DNA from: Prevotella sp. CAG:755
GTDB lineage: Bacteria > Bacteroidota > Bacteroidia > Bacteroidales > Bacteroidaceae
Assembly: GCA_000431275.1 (NCBI GenBank)
Contig: HF989214.1
Span: forward strand, 61,402 to 67,870
Direction of reading: 5' to 3'
DNA: 6,469 nucleotides
Made by a program: the position numbers and the translations under genes. Position 1 is the first letter of the stretch. Every line of letters begins with the position of its first letter. Positions 1 through 6,469 of this stretch are shown in pieces. Under the pieces are notes generated by a model that was given only the letters and a program-made list of their open reading frames with translations, searched no databases and was not told where the DNA came from.

Positions 1-1244
1 TCCCGAAGCAGGGGGATGAAACTGCGTCCGTCAACGTGTTGTACGGTCCGATAGTCCGTCGCACCGGCCAGTTCGAGAATCGAAGGGAAGAAGTCCTCAA
101 TCATCACACGGTTACTGTTCACCGTTCCGCCCTGAGTAACTCCTGGCCAATAGACAATCATCGGTTCGCGTACACCGCCGAGATAAGCCGCCCCCTTCCC
201 TGCCCGGGCCGGGAAGTTCTGGTCGCGATTCCACGTCCCCTGCCGCGGCCAGATTGCCTGTCCGCCATTGTCTGACATGAAAAGCACAACTGTGTTCTTC
301 GCTACACTAGGCTGACTTTCAATGAAATCGAGCAAATCACCAAGACTTTTGTCCATCCCTTCGACAAGAGCGGCGTGCTTGATTTCCGCTTCGTCCAGTG
401 GCGCTCCGAGCAGTTCGTCGAACACTCCCTTGCCATCCACCGTGCGATAGTTGGGCGAGAAACGGCGGTCTTCATCATAAGGCACATGAATGGCATAGTG
501 AGACATATAAAGATAGAATGGCTGATTCCGGGCGATAGGCACTTTCAAAGCCTTGATAGCCTCACGTGTCAAGGCCTCAGTCAGGAAAACACTGTCGGCA
601 TAGTAAGCCTCCAAGCCGGCTACATGGAACACCCCCTCGCCATACTGCCGCTCGCCCAGATAGCTGGCCGGGCCTCCTGCTGCACCGCCAGCAATGTTCA
701 CATCGAAGCCCATCGCAAGCGGATCAGCGCCCGTTGTGGTCTCGGCTGCGAAATGAGCCTTGCCGCAATGAATGGTGTAGTATCCATGCGCTCTGAGCAG
801 CTCAGGCAATGGAGTGATAAGCGCGGAACGCGCCGTGTCGTGCGGCGTGGCAGTGGCTTCCGGCTGAATGCCGTTGCAGTTCCACTGAGGTAGAATCAGG
901 TCGCCGCCCGGCTGGTCGGTGGTCTGGCTGTAATGAAGAGTCCAGTTTGTCACCCGGTGGCGGGCTGCATTCATGCCGGACATCAGACTGCAACGTGAAG
1001 GCGACGACACGGCACAGGCGTAGGCTTCGGTGAACTTCACGCCCATTCGTGCCAACCTTTCCATGTTCGGCGTCCGATAACGTTCGTTAAGCGGCGTGCG
1101 CTCATGCCAGAACGGCACTGATGTCTCCTGCCACCCCATGTCGTCCACAAGGAAAAATACAATGTTCGGCTGTGTCTGAGCGATGGTCGCAAGCGGCGAC
1201 GCAGTCGCTGAAAAAGCTATTACCAAATGCTTTATTCCTTTCAT
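1..1244 (-). CDS. Exported serine-type sulfatase (arylsulfatase A-like), C-terminus cut by window edge
   Basis: Hydrolyses sulfate esters, most likely on host or dietary glycans; the exact substrate cannot be read from sequence. The gene runs off the left edge with 414 codons visible and no stop or frameshift; relatives are usually about 500 residues. Residues 1-22 look like a Sec signal peptide (hydrophobic core, cleavage near TIA-Q) without a lipobox, so the protein is probably periplasmic. N-terminal metal ligands D34-D35 sit in LVDDMGW. The sulfatase signature is SSPSRCSLMSG (residues 80-90), with Ser80 where other sulfatases have Cys, so maturation to formylglycine needs a radical-SAM anSME enzyme, not seen here. 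Other expected active-site parts are GKAH (161-164), H249 and H253 in SHYAIH, DNGG (325-328) and K350 in GKGAAYLGG. The start at 1244 is chosen because it precedes the signal peptide. The gene is divergent from the CMD-cupin gene. The family call is firm; the subfamily is not assigned. Confidence 0.93.
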   Translation of the reverse strand, partial: MKGIKHLVIAFSATASPLATIAQTQPNIVFFLVDDMGWQETSVPFWHERTPLNERYRTPNMERLARMGVKFTEAYACAVSSPSRCSLMSGMNAARHRVTNWTLHYSQTTDQPGGDLILPQWNCNGIQPEATATPHDTARSALITPLPELLRAHGYYTIHCGKAHFAAETTTGADPLAMGFDVNIAGGAAGGPASYLGERQYGEGVFHVAGLEAYYADSVFLTEALTREAIKALKVPIARNQPFYLYMSHYAIHVPYDEDRRFSPNYRTVDGKGVFDELLGAPLDEAEIKHAALVEGMDKSLGDLLDFIESQPSVAKNTVVLFMSDNGGQAIWPRQGTWNRDQNFPARAGKGAAYLGGVREPMIVYWPGVTQGGTVNSNRVMIEDFFPSILELAGATDYRTVQHVDGRSFIPLLR

Positions 1245-1280
1245 TATCAATTTATTTAGTCTTTTATAAATACGATACAG

Positions 1281-1291
1281 GTGACTGTCAC
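1281..1291. promoter_or_regulatory. Short perfect palindrome upstream of the sulfatase gene
   Basis: GTGAC-T-GTCAC is a perfect 5-bp inverted repeat around one base. It ends 36 bases upstream of the sulfatase start, about where the promoter of that gene should lie. It could be an operator half-site pair or chance; no regulator is identified and no clear TAnnTTTG element was found beside it. Confidence 0.25.
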
Positions 1292-1581
1292 TGCTTCATC
1301 CTACGGGGAAAGCGCTCACACCTGATTGTGGGTACCCCAATAAGATGGCGTAAAAATAAGGATAAATCCGCAAAGCTCAGCATCACTTTCCTGACAAAGC
1401 GTCCGACCACACGAAGAATGCTCCAAACAGCCATGCGGCACGCAACAATACCACGGAACGCCTGGGTCCGACGATGAGATGAGATAGAAGAAGTGTCCAA
1501 AGCCCACTACCGAAACGGTAAATCTGTAAAATAGTTACATCCATCTGTAATCTGGTTAGCCTGACTCTACGTACAAAACAC

Positions 1582-1589
1582 GAACTTTG
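1582..1589 (+). promoter_or_regulatory. Candidate Bacteroidetes -7 promoter element for the CMD-cupin gene
   Basis: GAACTTTG differs from the Bacteroidetes -7 consensus TAnnTTTG at one base. It would start transcription near 1595 and give a leader of about 27 bases before the ATG at 1623. No good -33 TTTG is visible, so the call rests on the -7 element and its distance to the start codon. An in-frame TTG at 1587 falls inside this element, which argues against translation starting there. Confidence 0.45.
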
Positions 1590-1622
1590 CCACATCAACA
1601 AACCCCAATTACGCACAAACAA

Positions 1623-2444
1623 ATGAAGAATACTGCATTACTTTTATTGATCGCATTAGCTTTTAACACACAAAGTATTATGGCACAAGAAAAAATCACC
1701 CAGAATGCCGGCCGCACGCAACTCGGTGAGTTCGCACCCAAATTCGGTGAACTGAACGATGACGTGCTTTTCGGCGAAGTCTGGAACCGACCGGGACTTA
1801 GCCCGCACGACCGCAGTATGATCACCGTCGCTACCCTCGTGGGTAAGGGTATCATCGATTCGTCGCTCAGCCACCACCTGCAATTCGCCAAACAAAACGG
1901 CGTGACGCGCACCGAGATAGCCGAGATGCTGACACACATTGCATTTTACGCTGGATGGCCCAACGCTTGGGGCGCTTTCCGCCTGACCAAGGATGTATGG
2001 GCCGACTCGACGGCCGCGGACGACGCCAAGGCAGCTTTCCAGCGCGAGATGATCTTCCCCATCGGCGAGCCCAACACGGCTTATGCCAAGTATTTCATCG
2101 GCAACAGCTACCTTGCCCCCGTGTCGAGCGAGCAAATCCCCTTCAACAACGTCACATTCGAACCACGCTGCCGTAACAACTGGCACATCCACCACGCCAC
2201 CAAAGGCGGCGGGCAAATGCTCGTTTGCGTGGCCGGCCGCGGATGGTATCAAGAAGAGGGCAAGCCCGCCCAACAGATGCTCCCGGGCGACGTCATCCAC
2301 ATTCCGGCCAATGTGAAGCACTGGCACGGTGCGGCGGCCGACAGTTGGTTTGCCCACCTGGCATTCGAAATTCCCGGCGAGGGCACTTCAAACGAATGGC
2401 TCGGACCCGTGACCGACGAGGAATACGACAAACTCGGGAAATGA
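1623..2444 (+). CDS. Exported carboxymuconolactone-decarboxylase/cupin fusion protein
   Basis: A 273-residue two-domain protein. Residues 1-21 form a signal peptide (hydrophobic stretch, cleavage at IMA-Q), so it is probably periplasmic. Residues about 35-127 match the carboxymuconolactone decarboxylase (CMD) fold, with conserved-looking H84/H85, E98, E101, H105 and the FYAGWPNAW segment. The AhpD-type CxxC pair is absent, so a peroxidase role like AhpD is unlikely and the domain resembles the PcaC-type branch. Residues about 170-250 form a cupin: H188-I-H190 and then Q198 where classic cupins have Glu, followed by GDVIHIPANVKHWH (222-235) as the second motif, so a metal site is likely. The ATG at 1623 is preferred over an upstream in-frame TTG because it starts directly on the signal peptide and lies downstream of the promoter element. 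The gene stands alone, divergent from the sulfatase and convergent with the Nudix gene. The architecture is known in Bacteroidetes, but the substrate is unknown to me; decarboxylase activity is a family name, not a demonstrated function. Confidence 0.88.
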   Translation: MKNTALLLLIALAFNTQSIMAQEKITQNAGRTQLGEFAPKFGELNDDVLFGEVWNRPGLSPHDRSMITVATLVGKGIIDSSLSHHLQFAKQNGVTRTEIAEMLTHIAFYAGWPNAWGAFRLTKDVWADSTAADDAKAAFQREMIFPIGEPNTAYAKYFIGNSYLAPVSSEQIPFNNVTFEPRCRNNWHIHHATKGGGQMLVCVAGRGWYQEEGKPAQQMLPGDVIHIPANVKHWHGAAADSWFAHLAFEIPGEGTSNEWLGPVTDEEYDKLGK

Positions 2445-2481
2445 CACGATACCGTCGACTGGCAACGTGTTCAGTGAATAC

Positions 2482-2513
2482 GGCAGGCAGCTTGCTCCGG
2501 CAGGCTGCCTGCT
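2482..2513 (+). terminator. Strong hairpin with UCCG tetraloop after the CMD-cupin gene
   Basis: Fourteen base pairs (2482-2495 with 2500-2513, two of them G-U) close on the loop UCCG with a C-G closing pair. This is the C(UNCG)G type known to be extra stable, and it forms only in plus-strand RNA. It starts 37 bases after the stop of the CMD-cupin gene, in a convergent gap. There is no clear U-tract behind it, so it may be a terminator of the weak-tail kind, an RNA 3'-end stabiliser, or both. Confidence 0.55.
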
Positions 2514-2692
2514 TCGCTTCAGACGGTAACTGGCAATACTGACCGCTATCTATATAGCATTCATCAATCAACTCAAAACGATGTTTCTCAATAATATACA
2601 TCTTTTTGAATCAGTAATGATTTATGCTATTATACTGACTGAAAAAACAAGCCGGCTGATAGGAAAAACGGGAAAAGTATCCGCCAATCCGT

Positions 2693-3406
2693 TCAAAGCG
2701 ACAGCGTCTCTACTCCGTGCGTCAGAACGGTATAGCGGGCCAAATTGAAGCGGAAACGGGGCACAACATCCCGGCGCGGCAGTTCCTCTTCTTTTTCGGC
2801 CGGCATGAGCAGCCCAAGCCGGACGGCGTGGTCGACATAGCGGCGACCAGCCGCAGGACTGCCGCCGACAGCCGAGCAAAGCGCACGGAACTCGCCCATG
2901 GTGAATGTCTCGGAAAGCGCATCAATACCGACAGGCTCGAAAAAAGCGTCACGCCGCATCGCTACCAAGGCAGTACGCAGGACCTCGTCGTGGTCGAAAG
3001 CCAAGGCTGGCACAGCATCAAGCGCAAACCAGCGGGCATCAGCGGCGTCGTCGCCGCCACAGACTGACTCCGGGCGCACCAAAGCATAAAACGCCACAGT
3101 CATCACGCGTCCGCGCGGATCTCGGCCGGGCGAGGTGAAAGCGTGGAACTGCCTCACGCGGCCACATTTAAGCCCCGTCTCTTCGCGCAACTCGCGCCTG
3201 ACGCCCTCCTCGGCACTCTCGTCTATCTCCATGAATCCGCCCGGAAAAGCCCACCGGTCCTTGAACGGCTCAGCGCCGCGCCTCACCAGCAGCACGCTGA
3301 GTCTCGCCTCGCTGAAACCGAAAACCACGCAGTCGGTCGTGACACTTGGCCGCGGATACTTGTAACAATACTTCAACTCATCATCACCACGTTCGCTGCA
3401 TTCCAT
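2693..3406 (-). CDS. Nudix-winged-helix protein, NrtR-like transcriptional regulator or Nudix hydrolase
   Basis: A 237-residue protein in two parts. Residues about 17-145 are a Nudix domain starting with YPRPSVTTD; the Nudix box at 57-79 is complete (G57, E63, R71-E72, E75-E76, G78), so metal-dependent pyrophosphohydrolase activity is possible. Residues about 155-228 resemble the C-terminal winged helix of NrtR-type regulators: FTMGEFRALCSAV, then GRRYVDHAVRLGLL, then a basic FRFN turn. In characterised relatives the Nudix part binds a nucleotide-like or sugar ligand (ADP-ribose for NrtR, arabinose for the Bacteroides AraR) and the winged helix binds DNA. Many such proteins have lost catalysis; this one keeps the box, so it may be an enzyme, a regulator or both. 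The start at 3406 fits a promoter about 25 bases upstream and leaves no room for an earlier start. The gene is divergent from the small lipoprotein gene, with an inverted repeat between them, which suggests autoregulation. No NAD or arabinose gene lies nearby, so the regulated pathway is unknown. Confidence 0.88.
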   Translation of the reverse strand: MECSERGDDELKYCYKYPRPSVTTDCVVFGFSEARLSVLLVRRGAEPFKDRWAFPGGFMEIDESAEEGVRRELREETGLKCGRVRQFHAFTSPGRDPRGRVMTVAFYALVRPESVCGGDDAADARWFALDAVPALAFDHDEVLRTALVAMRRDAFFEPVGIDALSETFTMGEFRALCSAVGGSPAAGRRYVDHAVRLGLLMPAEKEEELPRRDVVPRFRFNLARYTVLTHGVETLSL

Positions 3407-3433
3407 ATTCGCACACTTTTACCAATAATGCCA

Positions 3434-3441
3434 CAAAGTTA
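3434..3441 (-). promoter_or_regulatory. -7 promoter element of the Nudix-winged-helix gene
   Basis: On the minus strand this reads TAACTTTG, a full match to the Bacteroidetes -7 consensus TAnnTTTG. It gives a leader of roughly 20-25 bases before the ATG at 3406. The same nine-base string TAACTTTGT occurs in the opposite direction before the lipoprotein gene. No clear -33 TTTG is seen at 19-21 bases. Confidence 0.65.
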
Positions 3442-3464
3442 CGATGCAAAAACGAATACCACTC

Positions 3465-3515
3465 TTCCTGCGAGGCAAAAAACAGTAGAAAAAAGGTAGA
3501 GTTTCATCGCAGGAA
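3465..3515. promoter_or_regulatory. Candidate shared operator: 9-bp inverted repeat between divergent promoters
   Basis: TTCCTGCGA at 3465-3473 and its exact reverse complement TCGCAGGAA at 3507-3515 have centres 42 bp apart, about four helical turns. The left arm lies 23 bp upstream of the -7 element of the Nudix gene, and the right arm 25 bp upstream of the -7 element of the lipoprotein gene. Each arm therefore sits at or just behind the -33 region of one promoter. This layout suits a dimeric regulator acting on both genes; the adjacent Nudix-winged-helix protein is the obvious candidate, but that is inference. Confidence 0.5.
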
Positions 3516-3540
3516 CGAGCAGTGGAATGGGAATAATAGC

Positions 3541-3548
3541 TAACTTTG
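3541..3548 (+). promoter_or_regulatory. -7 promoter element of the small lipoprotein gene
   Basis: TAACTTTG is a full match to TAnnTTTG and lies 36 bases before the ATG at 3585, with an A/C-rich leader and no Shine-Dalgarno sequence. It mirrors the element of the divergent Nudix gene. No convincing -33 TTTG is present, which would fit a promoter needing an activator. Confidence 0.65.
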
Positions 3549-3584
3549 TCCACACAATAAAAATACGAACCAACAAACCACCCA

Positions 3585-4004
3585 ATGACCCACACTAAAC
3601 AACCCAAGCGACTGCATCTGGCCGGCTTGCTGCTCGCCCTGTTCTGCACACTCACGCTGACATCATGTGTAGAGGAAGACGAGATGGCCGAATACGCCAT
3701 GATGGGGCGCTGGCGGATTGTAGAAATCAGTTTCTTCTCCGGCAACTACTGCCCCTATGAAGAGGGCGACTTCATGACTTTCTACGAGGACCGCACAGTC
3801 GAGATCCAAGGCCGCAACGGCTTCTACGAATACGGCTCATGGCGCATCCTCGACACAGGATATGGCCACGAGCTTCATATCAGCTTCGACGGATACAACG
3901 CGGACATCGAGGCGGACATGGACAATTTCAACGGCAATTACGTCCGCCTCGACGTCAGGGACTATTACTACAATTCCTCGTACACCTTACGCATCATGCG
4001 CTGA
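3585..4004 (+). CDS. Small acidic lipoprotein, possibly lipocalin-like, function unknown
   Basis: A 139-residue protein with a basic N-terminus, a hydrophobic stretch (residues 12-25) and the lipobox LTSC ending at Cys28, so it should be lipid-anchored. The residues after the cysteine are V-E-E-D-E. Acidic residues at +3 onward resemble the lipoprotein export signal that sends Bacteroidetes lipoproteins to the cell surface, so surface exposure is plausible. The mature part (about 110 residues) starts with GRWRIVE and continues with FMTFYEDRTVEI, YGSWRIL, HELHISFDG and YTLRIMR. These alternating aromatic/hydrophobic strands suggest a small beta-barrel or beta-sandwich like lipocalin-type lipoproteins. 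It is unusually rich in Tyr, Phe, Asp and Glu. I do not recognise a named family. The gene is single, preceded by its own promoter and the candidate operator shared with the Nudix gene, and followed by a terminator hairpin. Confidence 0.83.
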   Translation: MTHTKQPKRLHLAGLLLALFCTLTLTSCVEEDEMAEYAMMGRWRIVEISFFSGNYCPYEEGDFMTFYEDRTVEIQGRNGFYEYGSWRILDTGYGHELHISFDGYNADIEADMDNFNGNYVRLDVRDYYYNSSYTLRIMR

Positions 4005-4026
4005 TGACGCTGCCGCAACAGAAGAA

Positions 4027-4056
4027 CGCCTGCCGACCCTCAGCGGACGGCAGGCG
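4027..4056. terminator. Likely bidirectional terminator between lipoprotein gene and gdhA
   Basis: CGCCTGCCG (4027-4035) pairs perfectly with CGGCAGGCG (4048-4056), and two further C-G pairs are possible inside after an A-A mismatch. It lies 22 bases after the lipoprotein stop and 28 bases after the gdhA stop on the other strand. On the minus strand it is followed by TTCTTCTGTTG, a weak U-rich tail; on the plus strand by CTCTCTCTGATA. Confidence 0.65.
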
Positions 4057-4084
4057 CTCTCTCTGATATAACGGTACAGCTGCG

Positions 4085-5425
<1,341 letters not shown>

Positions 5426-5457
5426 GCTATCTAAGATTTAAGTAACAGTATGCTCGA

Positions 5458-5465
5458 TAAAAGTA
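5458..5465 (-). promoter_or_regulatory. Weak candidate -7 element for gdhA
   Basis: The minus strand reads TACTTTTA here, one base off TAnnTTTG, 32 bases upstream of the gdhA ATG. No -33 element is evident, and other A/T-rich stretches farther upstream (around 5499-5506) could also serve. Confidence 0.3.
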
Positions 5466-5567
5466 CGGATAAAAATGATAAGTCGTACGCCTACTCCCTT
5501 ATAAAATGTGAAACGGGGCAAAAAAACTTTCCTTTCGACGAACGCACCCACATTCGTAACAAACAGG

Positions 5568-5633
5568 CCGGACAAACCGGCGATTAGTTTTTCCGGGTCG
5601 CCGTCCCGTGAAAACTGGCAGCCGGTTTGCCGG
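5568..5633. repeat. 66-nt imperfect hairpin between gdhA and the WalJ-like gene
   Basis: The outer stem pairs 5568-5581 with 5621-5633 (13 pairs, one bulged A at 5572). After a short internal loop with two possible G-U pairs, an inner stem pairs 5586-5597 with 5605-5616 (11 pairs including one G-U, one mismatch) around the loop TCGCCGT. It lies between the predicted divergent promoters, not inside either predicted leader, and no T-tract or target-site duplication flanks it. It may be a REP-like or MITE-like palindromic element, part of a small RNA, or an old terminator. Confidence 0.6.
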
Positions 5634-5693
5634 AATCACCAGTCACCCGCAAAAAACGGCATCCTCCGGCTTCGCGGTATCAGGTGTTTTGGC

Positions 5694-5701
5694 TACTTTT
5701 G
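5694..5701 (+). promoter_or_regulatory. -7 promoter element of the WalJ-like gene
   Basis: TACTTTTG matches TAnnTTTG fully. TTCG at 5671-5674, 19 bases upstream, is a one-mismatch -33 element. The predicted start of transcription (about 5706-5709) is only around ten bases before the ATG at 5718, so the leader would be very short. Confidence 0.6.
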
Positions 5702-5717
5702 CAGTAAAGATGAAAAT

Positions 5718-6469
5718 ATGATGAAATTTATCTGCTTCGGCAGCGGGAGCAGTGGAAACTGCTACTTCCTCGATGCCGACGGCTATGGCATACTGATCGA
5801 TGCGGGTATCAGCATCCGCACAATCAAGAAATACTTCCGCGACTACGGCCTCCCCATGTCGCACGTCAAGGCCCTGCTCGTCACGCACGACCACGCCGAC
5901 CACGTGAAGGCCGCCGGCGTGGCCAGCCATGAATTCAACGTGCCCGTCTACGCCACTGCCCTTGTACATGAGGGCATAAGGAAGAACTACTGCATCACAA
6001 GAAAGGTAGACCAACAGCATGCCGTCGTGTTCGAAAAAGGCACGACCATGACAATCGGCCCAATGGCGATCAGTTCTTTCGGCATCCCTCATGACAGCCG
6101 CGACAACAATGGATACTTCATCGAATGCGGCGAACGCACATTCTGTCTCATGACCGACGTAGGCCACGTCACCGACGAAATGGCGGATTTCATCCACCGC
6201 GCCGATTACCTCGTGATCGAATCGAACTACGACCCCACCCTGCTTGAACAAGGTCCCTATCCGCCTTTTCTGAAACAGCGCATCCGCAGCGGAAACGGCC
6301 ATCTCAGCAACCCGCAGGCTGCCGACGAACTGGCCCGGAACTTGCGTCCTGACGCCCGCCACGTATGGCTGTGCCACCTGAGCGACGAGAACAACCACCC
6401 CTCATTGGCTTACAAGACCGTCGAAAAACGGCTCCGAGAGGCAGGCTTCCCCGTCGGCGACACCTTACA
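5718..6469 (+). CDS. WalJ/YycJ-type metallo-beta-lactamase-fold hydrolase, C-terminus cut by window edge
   Basis: A metal-dependent hydrolase of the YycJ/WalJ branch of the metallo-beta-lactamase fold, cytoplasmic (no signal peptide). Members have been linked to cell-wall control next to WalKR in Firmicutes and to nuclease or DNA-repair roles; the substrate here is not known. The 250 visible residues cover nearly the whole family length. The N-terminus FGSGSSGNCYFL (7-18) and LIDAG (26-30) are typical of this branch. The dinuclear metal site is T-HDHADH (57-62), with further ligand candidates H125 in GIPHDS, D147 in MTDVGH and H220 or H227 in LCHLSDENNH. ESNYD (168-172) and GHLSN (194-198) are also family-like. 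The start is one of two adjacent ATGs (5718 or 5721); the ATG at 5710 is out because it meets a stop after three codons. No WalKR genes are visible in the window. The gene is divergent from gdhA with its own promoter. Confidence 0.9.
   Translation, partial: MMKFICFGSGSSGNCYFLDADGYGILIDAGISIRTIKKYFRDYGLPMSHVKALLVTHDHADHVKAAGVASHEFNVPVYATALVHEGIRKNYCITRKVDQQHAVVFEKGTTMTIGPMAISSFGIPHDSRDNNGYFIECGERTFCLMTDVGHVTDEMADFIHRADYLVIESNYDPTLLEQGPYPPFLKQRIRSGNGHLSNPQAADELARNLRPDARHVWLCHLSDENNHPSLAYKTVEKRLREAGFPVGDTL

Larger units (their letters stand above)
1245..1622. other. Divergent intergenic region without a convincing gene
   Basis: This 378-base gap separates the starts of the sulfatase (minus) and CMD-cupin (plus) genes. 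Short open frames on both strands give low-complexity or arginine/cysteine-rich translations that I do not recognise. The part next to the sulfatase start is A/T-rich, like a Bacteroidetes leader. It contains the palindrome GTGACTGTCAC at 1281-1291. The right end holds a candidate -7 element for the plus-strand gene. The middle (about 1300-1500) shows no repeat, RNA or protein signature that I can name. It could be long regulatory DNA or decayed coding sequence. Confidence 0.6.

Noticed and set aside
1121..1477. 118-residue open frame on the plus strand overlapping the sulfatase start and the intergenic region
   Set aside because: Its first part is antisense to the sulfatase signal peptide region and the rest is a basic, unrecognisable sequence with no promoter.
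1587..1622. Upstream in-frame TTG start for the CMD-cupin gene
   Set aside because: It would add twelve polar residues before the signal peptide and lies inside the candidate promoter element.
1656..2357. 233-residue open frame on the minus strand
   Set aside because: Antisense shadow of the CMD-cupin gene in GC-rich codons; no motifs.
2611..2638. Inverted repeat TCAGTA...TACTGA downstream of the Nudix gene as a terminator
   Set aside because: Only six perfect A/T-rich pairs and no T-tract in the minus-strand direction; too weak to call.
2650..2657. AGCCGGCT palindrome
   Set aside because: Eight bases with no loop, common by chance in DNA of this composition.
5538..5557. ACGAA...TTCGT inverted repeat upstream of gdhA
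   Set aside because: Five pairs only; not distinguishable from chance.
5643..6398. 251-residue open frame on the minus strand
   Set aside because: It lies antisense to the WalJ-like gene, whose plus-strand translation has clear metal-binding motifs; the antisense product is Val/Ala-rich and has no recognisable domain.

Overview
The window looks like chromosomal DNA from a Bacteroidales bacterium (Bacteroides/Prevotella/Parabacteroides-type; the genus cannot be fixed from sequence alone). Three things point there. Promoters match the Bacteroidetes -7 element TAnnTTTG instead of a sigma70 -10 box. Leaders upstream of the starts are A/T-rich and lack Shine-Dalgarno sequences. The gene content also fits: a serine-type exported sulfatase, a lipoprotein with an acidic stretch after the lipid cysteine, and a hexameric NADP-type glutamate dehydrogenase.

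Layout: (1) 1-1244, minus strand: an exported sulfatase whose C-terminus lies beyond the left edge. (2) 1245-1622: a divergent intergenic region with no convincing gene. (3) 1623-2444, plus: an exported fusion of a carboxymuconolactone-decarboxylase (CMD) domain and a cupin domain, followed by a strong hairpin with a UCCG tetraloop. (4) 2693-3406, minus: a Nudix plus winged-helix protein of the NrtR-like regulator type. (5) 3407-3584: a compact divergent promoter region with two TAACTTTGT promoters facing apart and a 9-bp inverted repeat placed almost symmetrically between them. (6) 3585-4004, plus: a small lipoprotein. (7) 4027-4056: a likely bidirectional terminator. (8) 4085-5425, minus: complete glutamate dehydrogenase gdhA. 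(9) 5426-5717: a divergent intergenic region with a 66-nt imperfect hairpin. (10) 5718 to the right edge, plus: a WalJ/YycJ-type metallo-beta-lactamase-fold hydrolase, cut by the window end.

The genes are mostly single transcription units alternating in direction, so the window is not one operon or one pathway. Sulfatase and CMD-cupin are divergent neighbours and both are predicted to be exported, but nothing in the sequence proves a shared role. The best-supported regulatory link is the Nudix-winged-helix gene and the lipoprotein gene, which share an intergenic region with a candidate operator. GdhA (ammonium assimilation) and the WalJ-like hydrolase are ordinary housekeeping-type genes. I see no CRISPR array, transposase, tRNA, rRNA or phage gene, and no clear evidence of a new multi-gene system. 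The most worthwhile leads are the symmetric candidate operator and the 66-nt hairpin.
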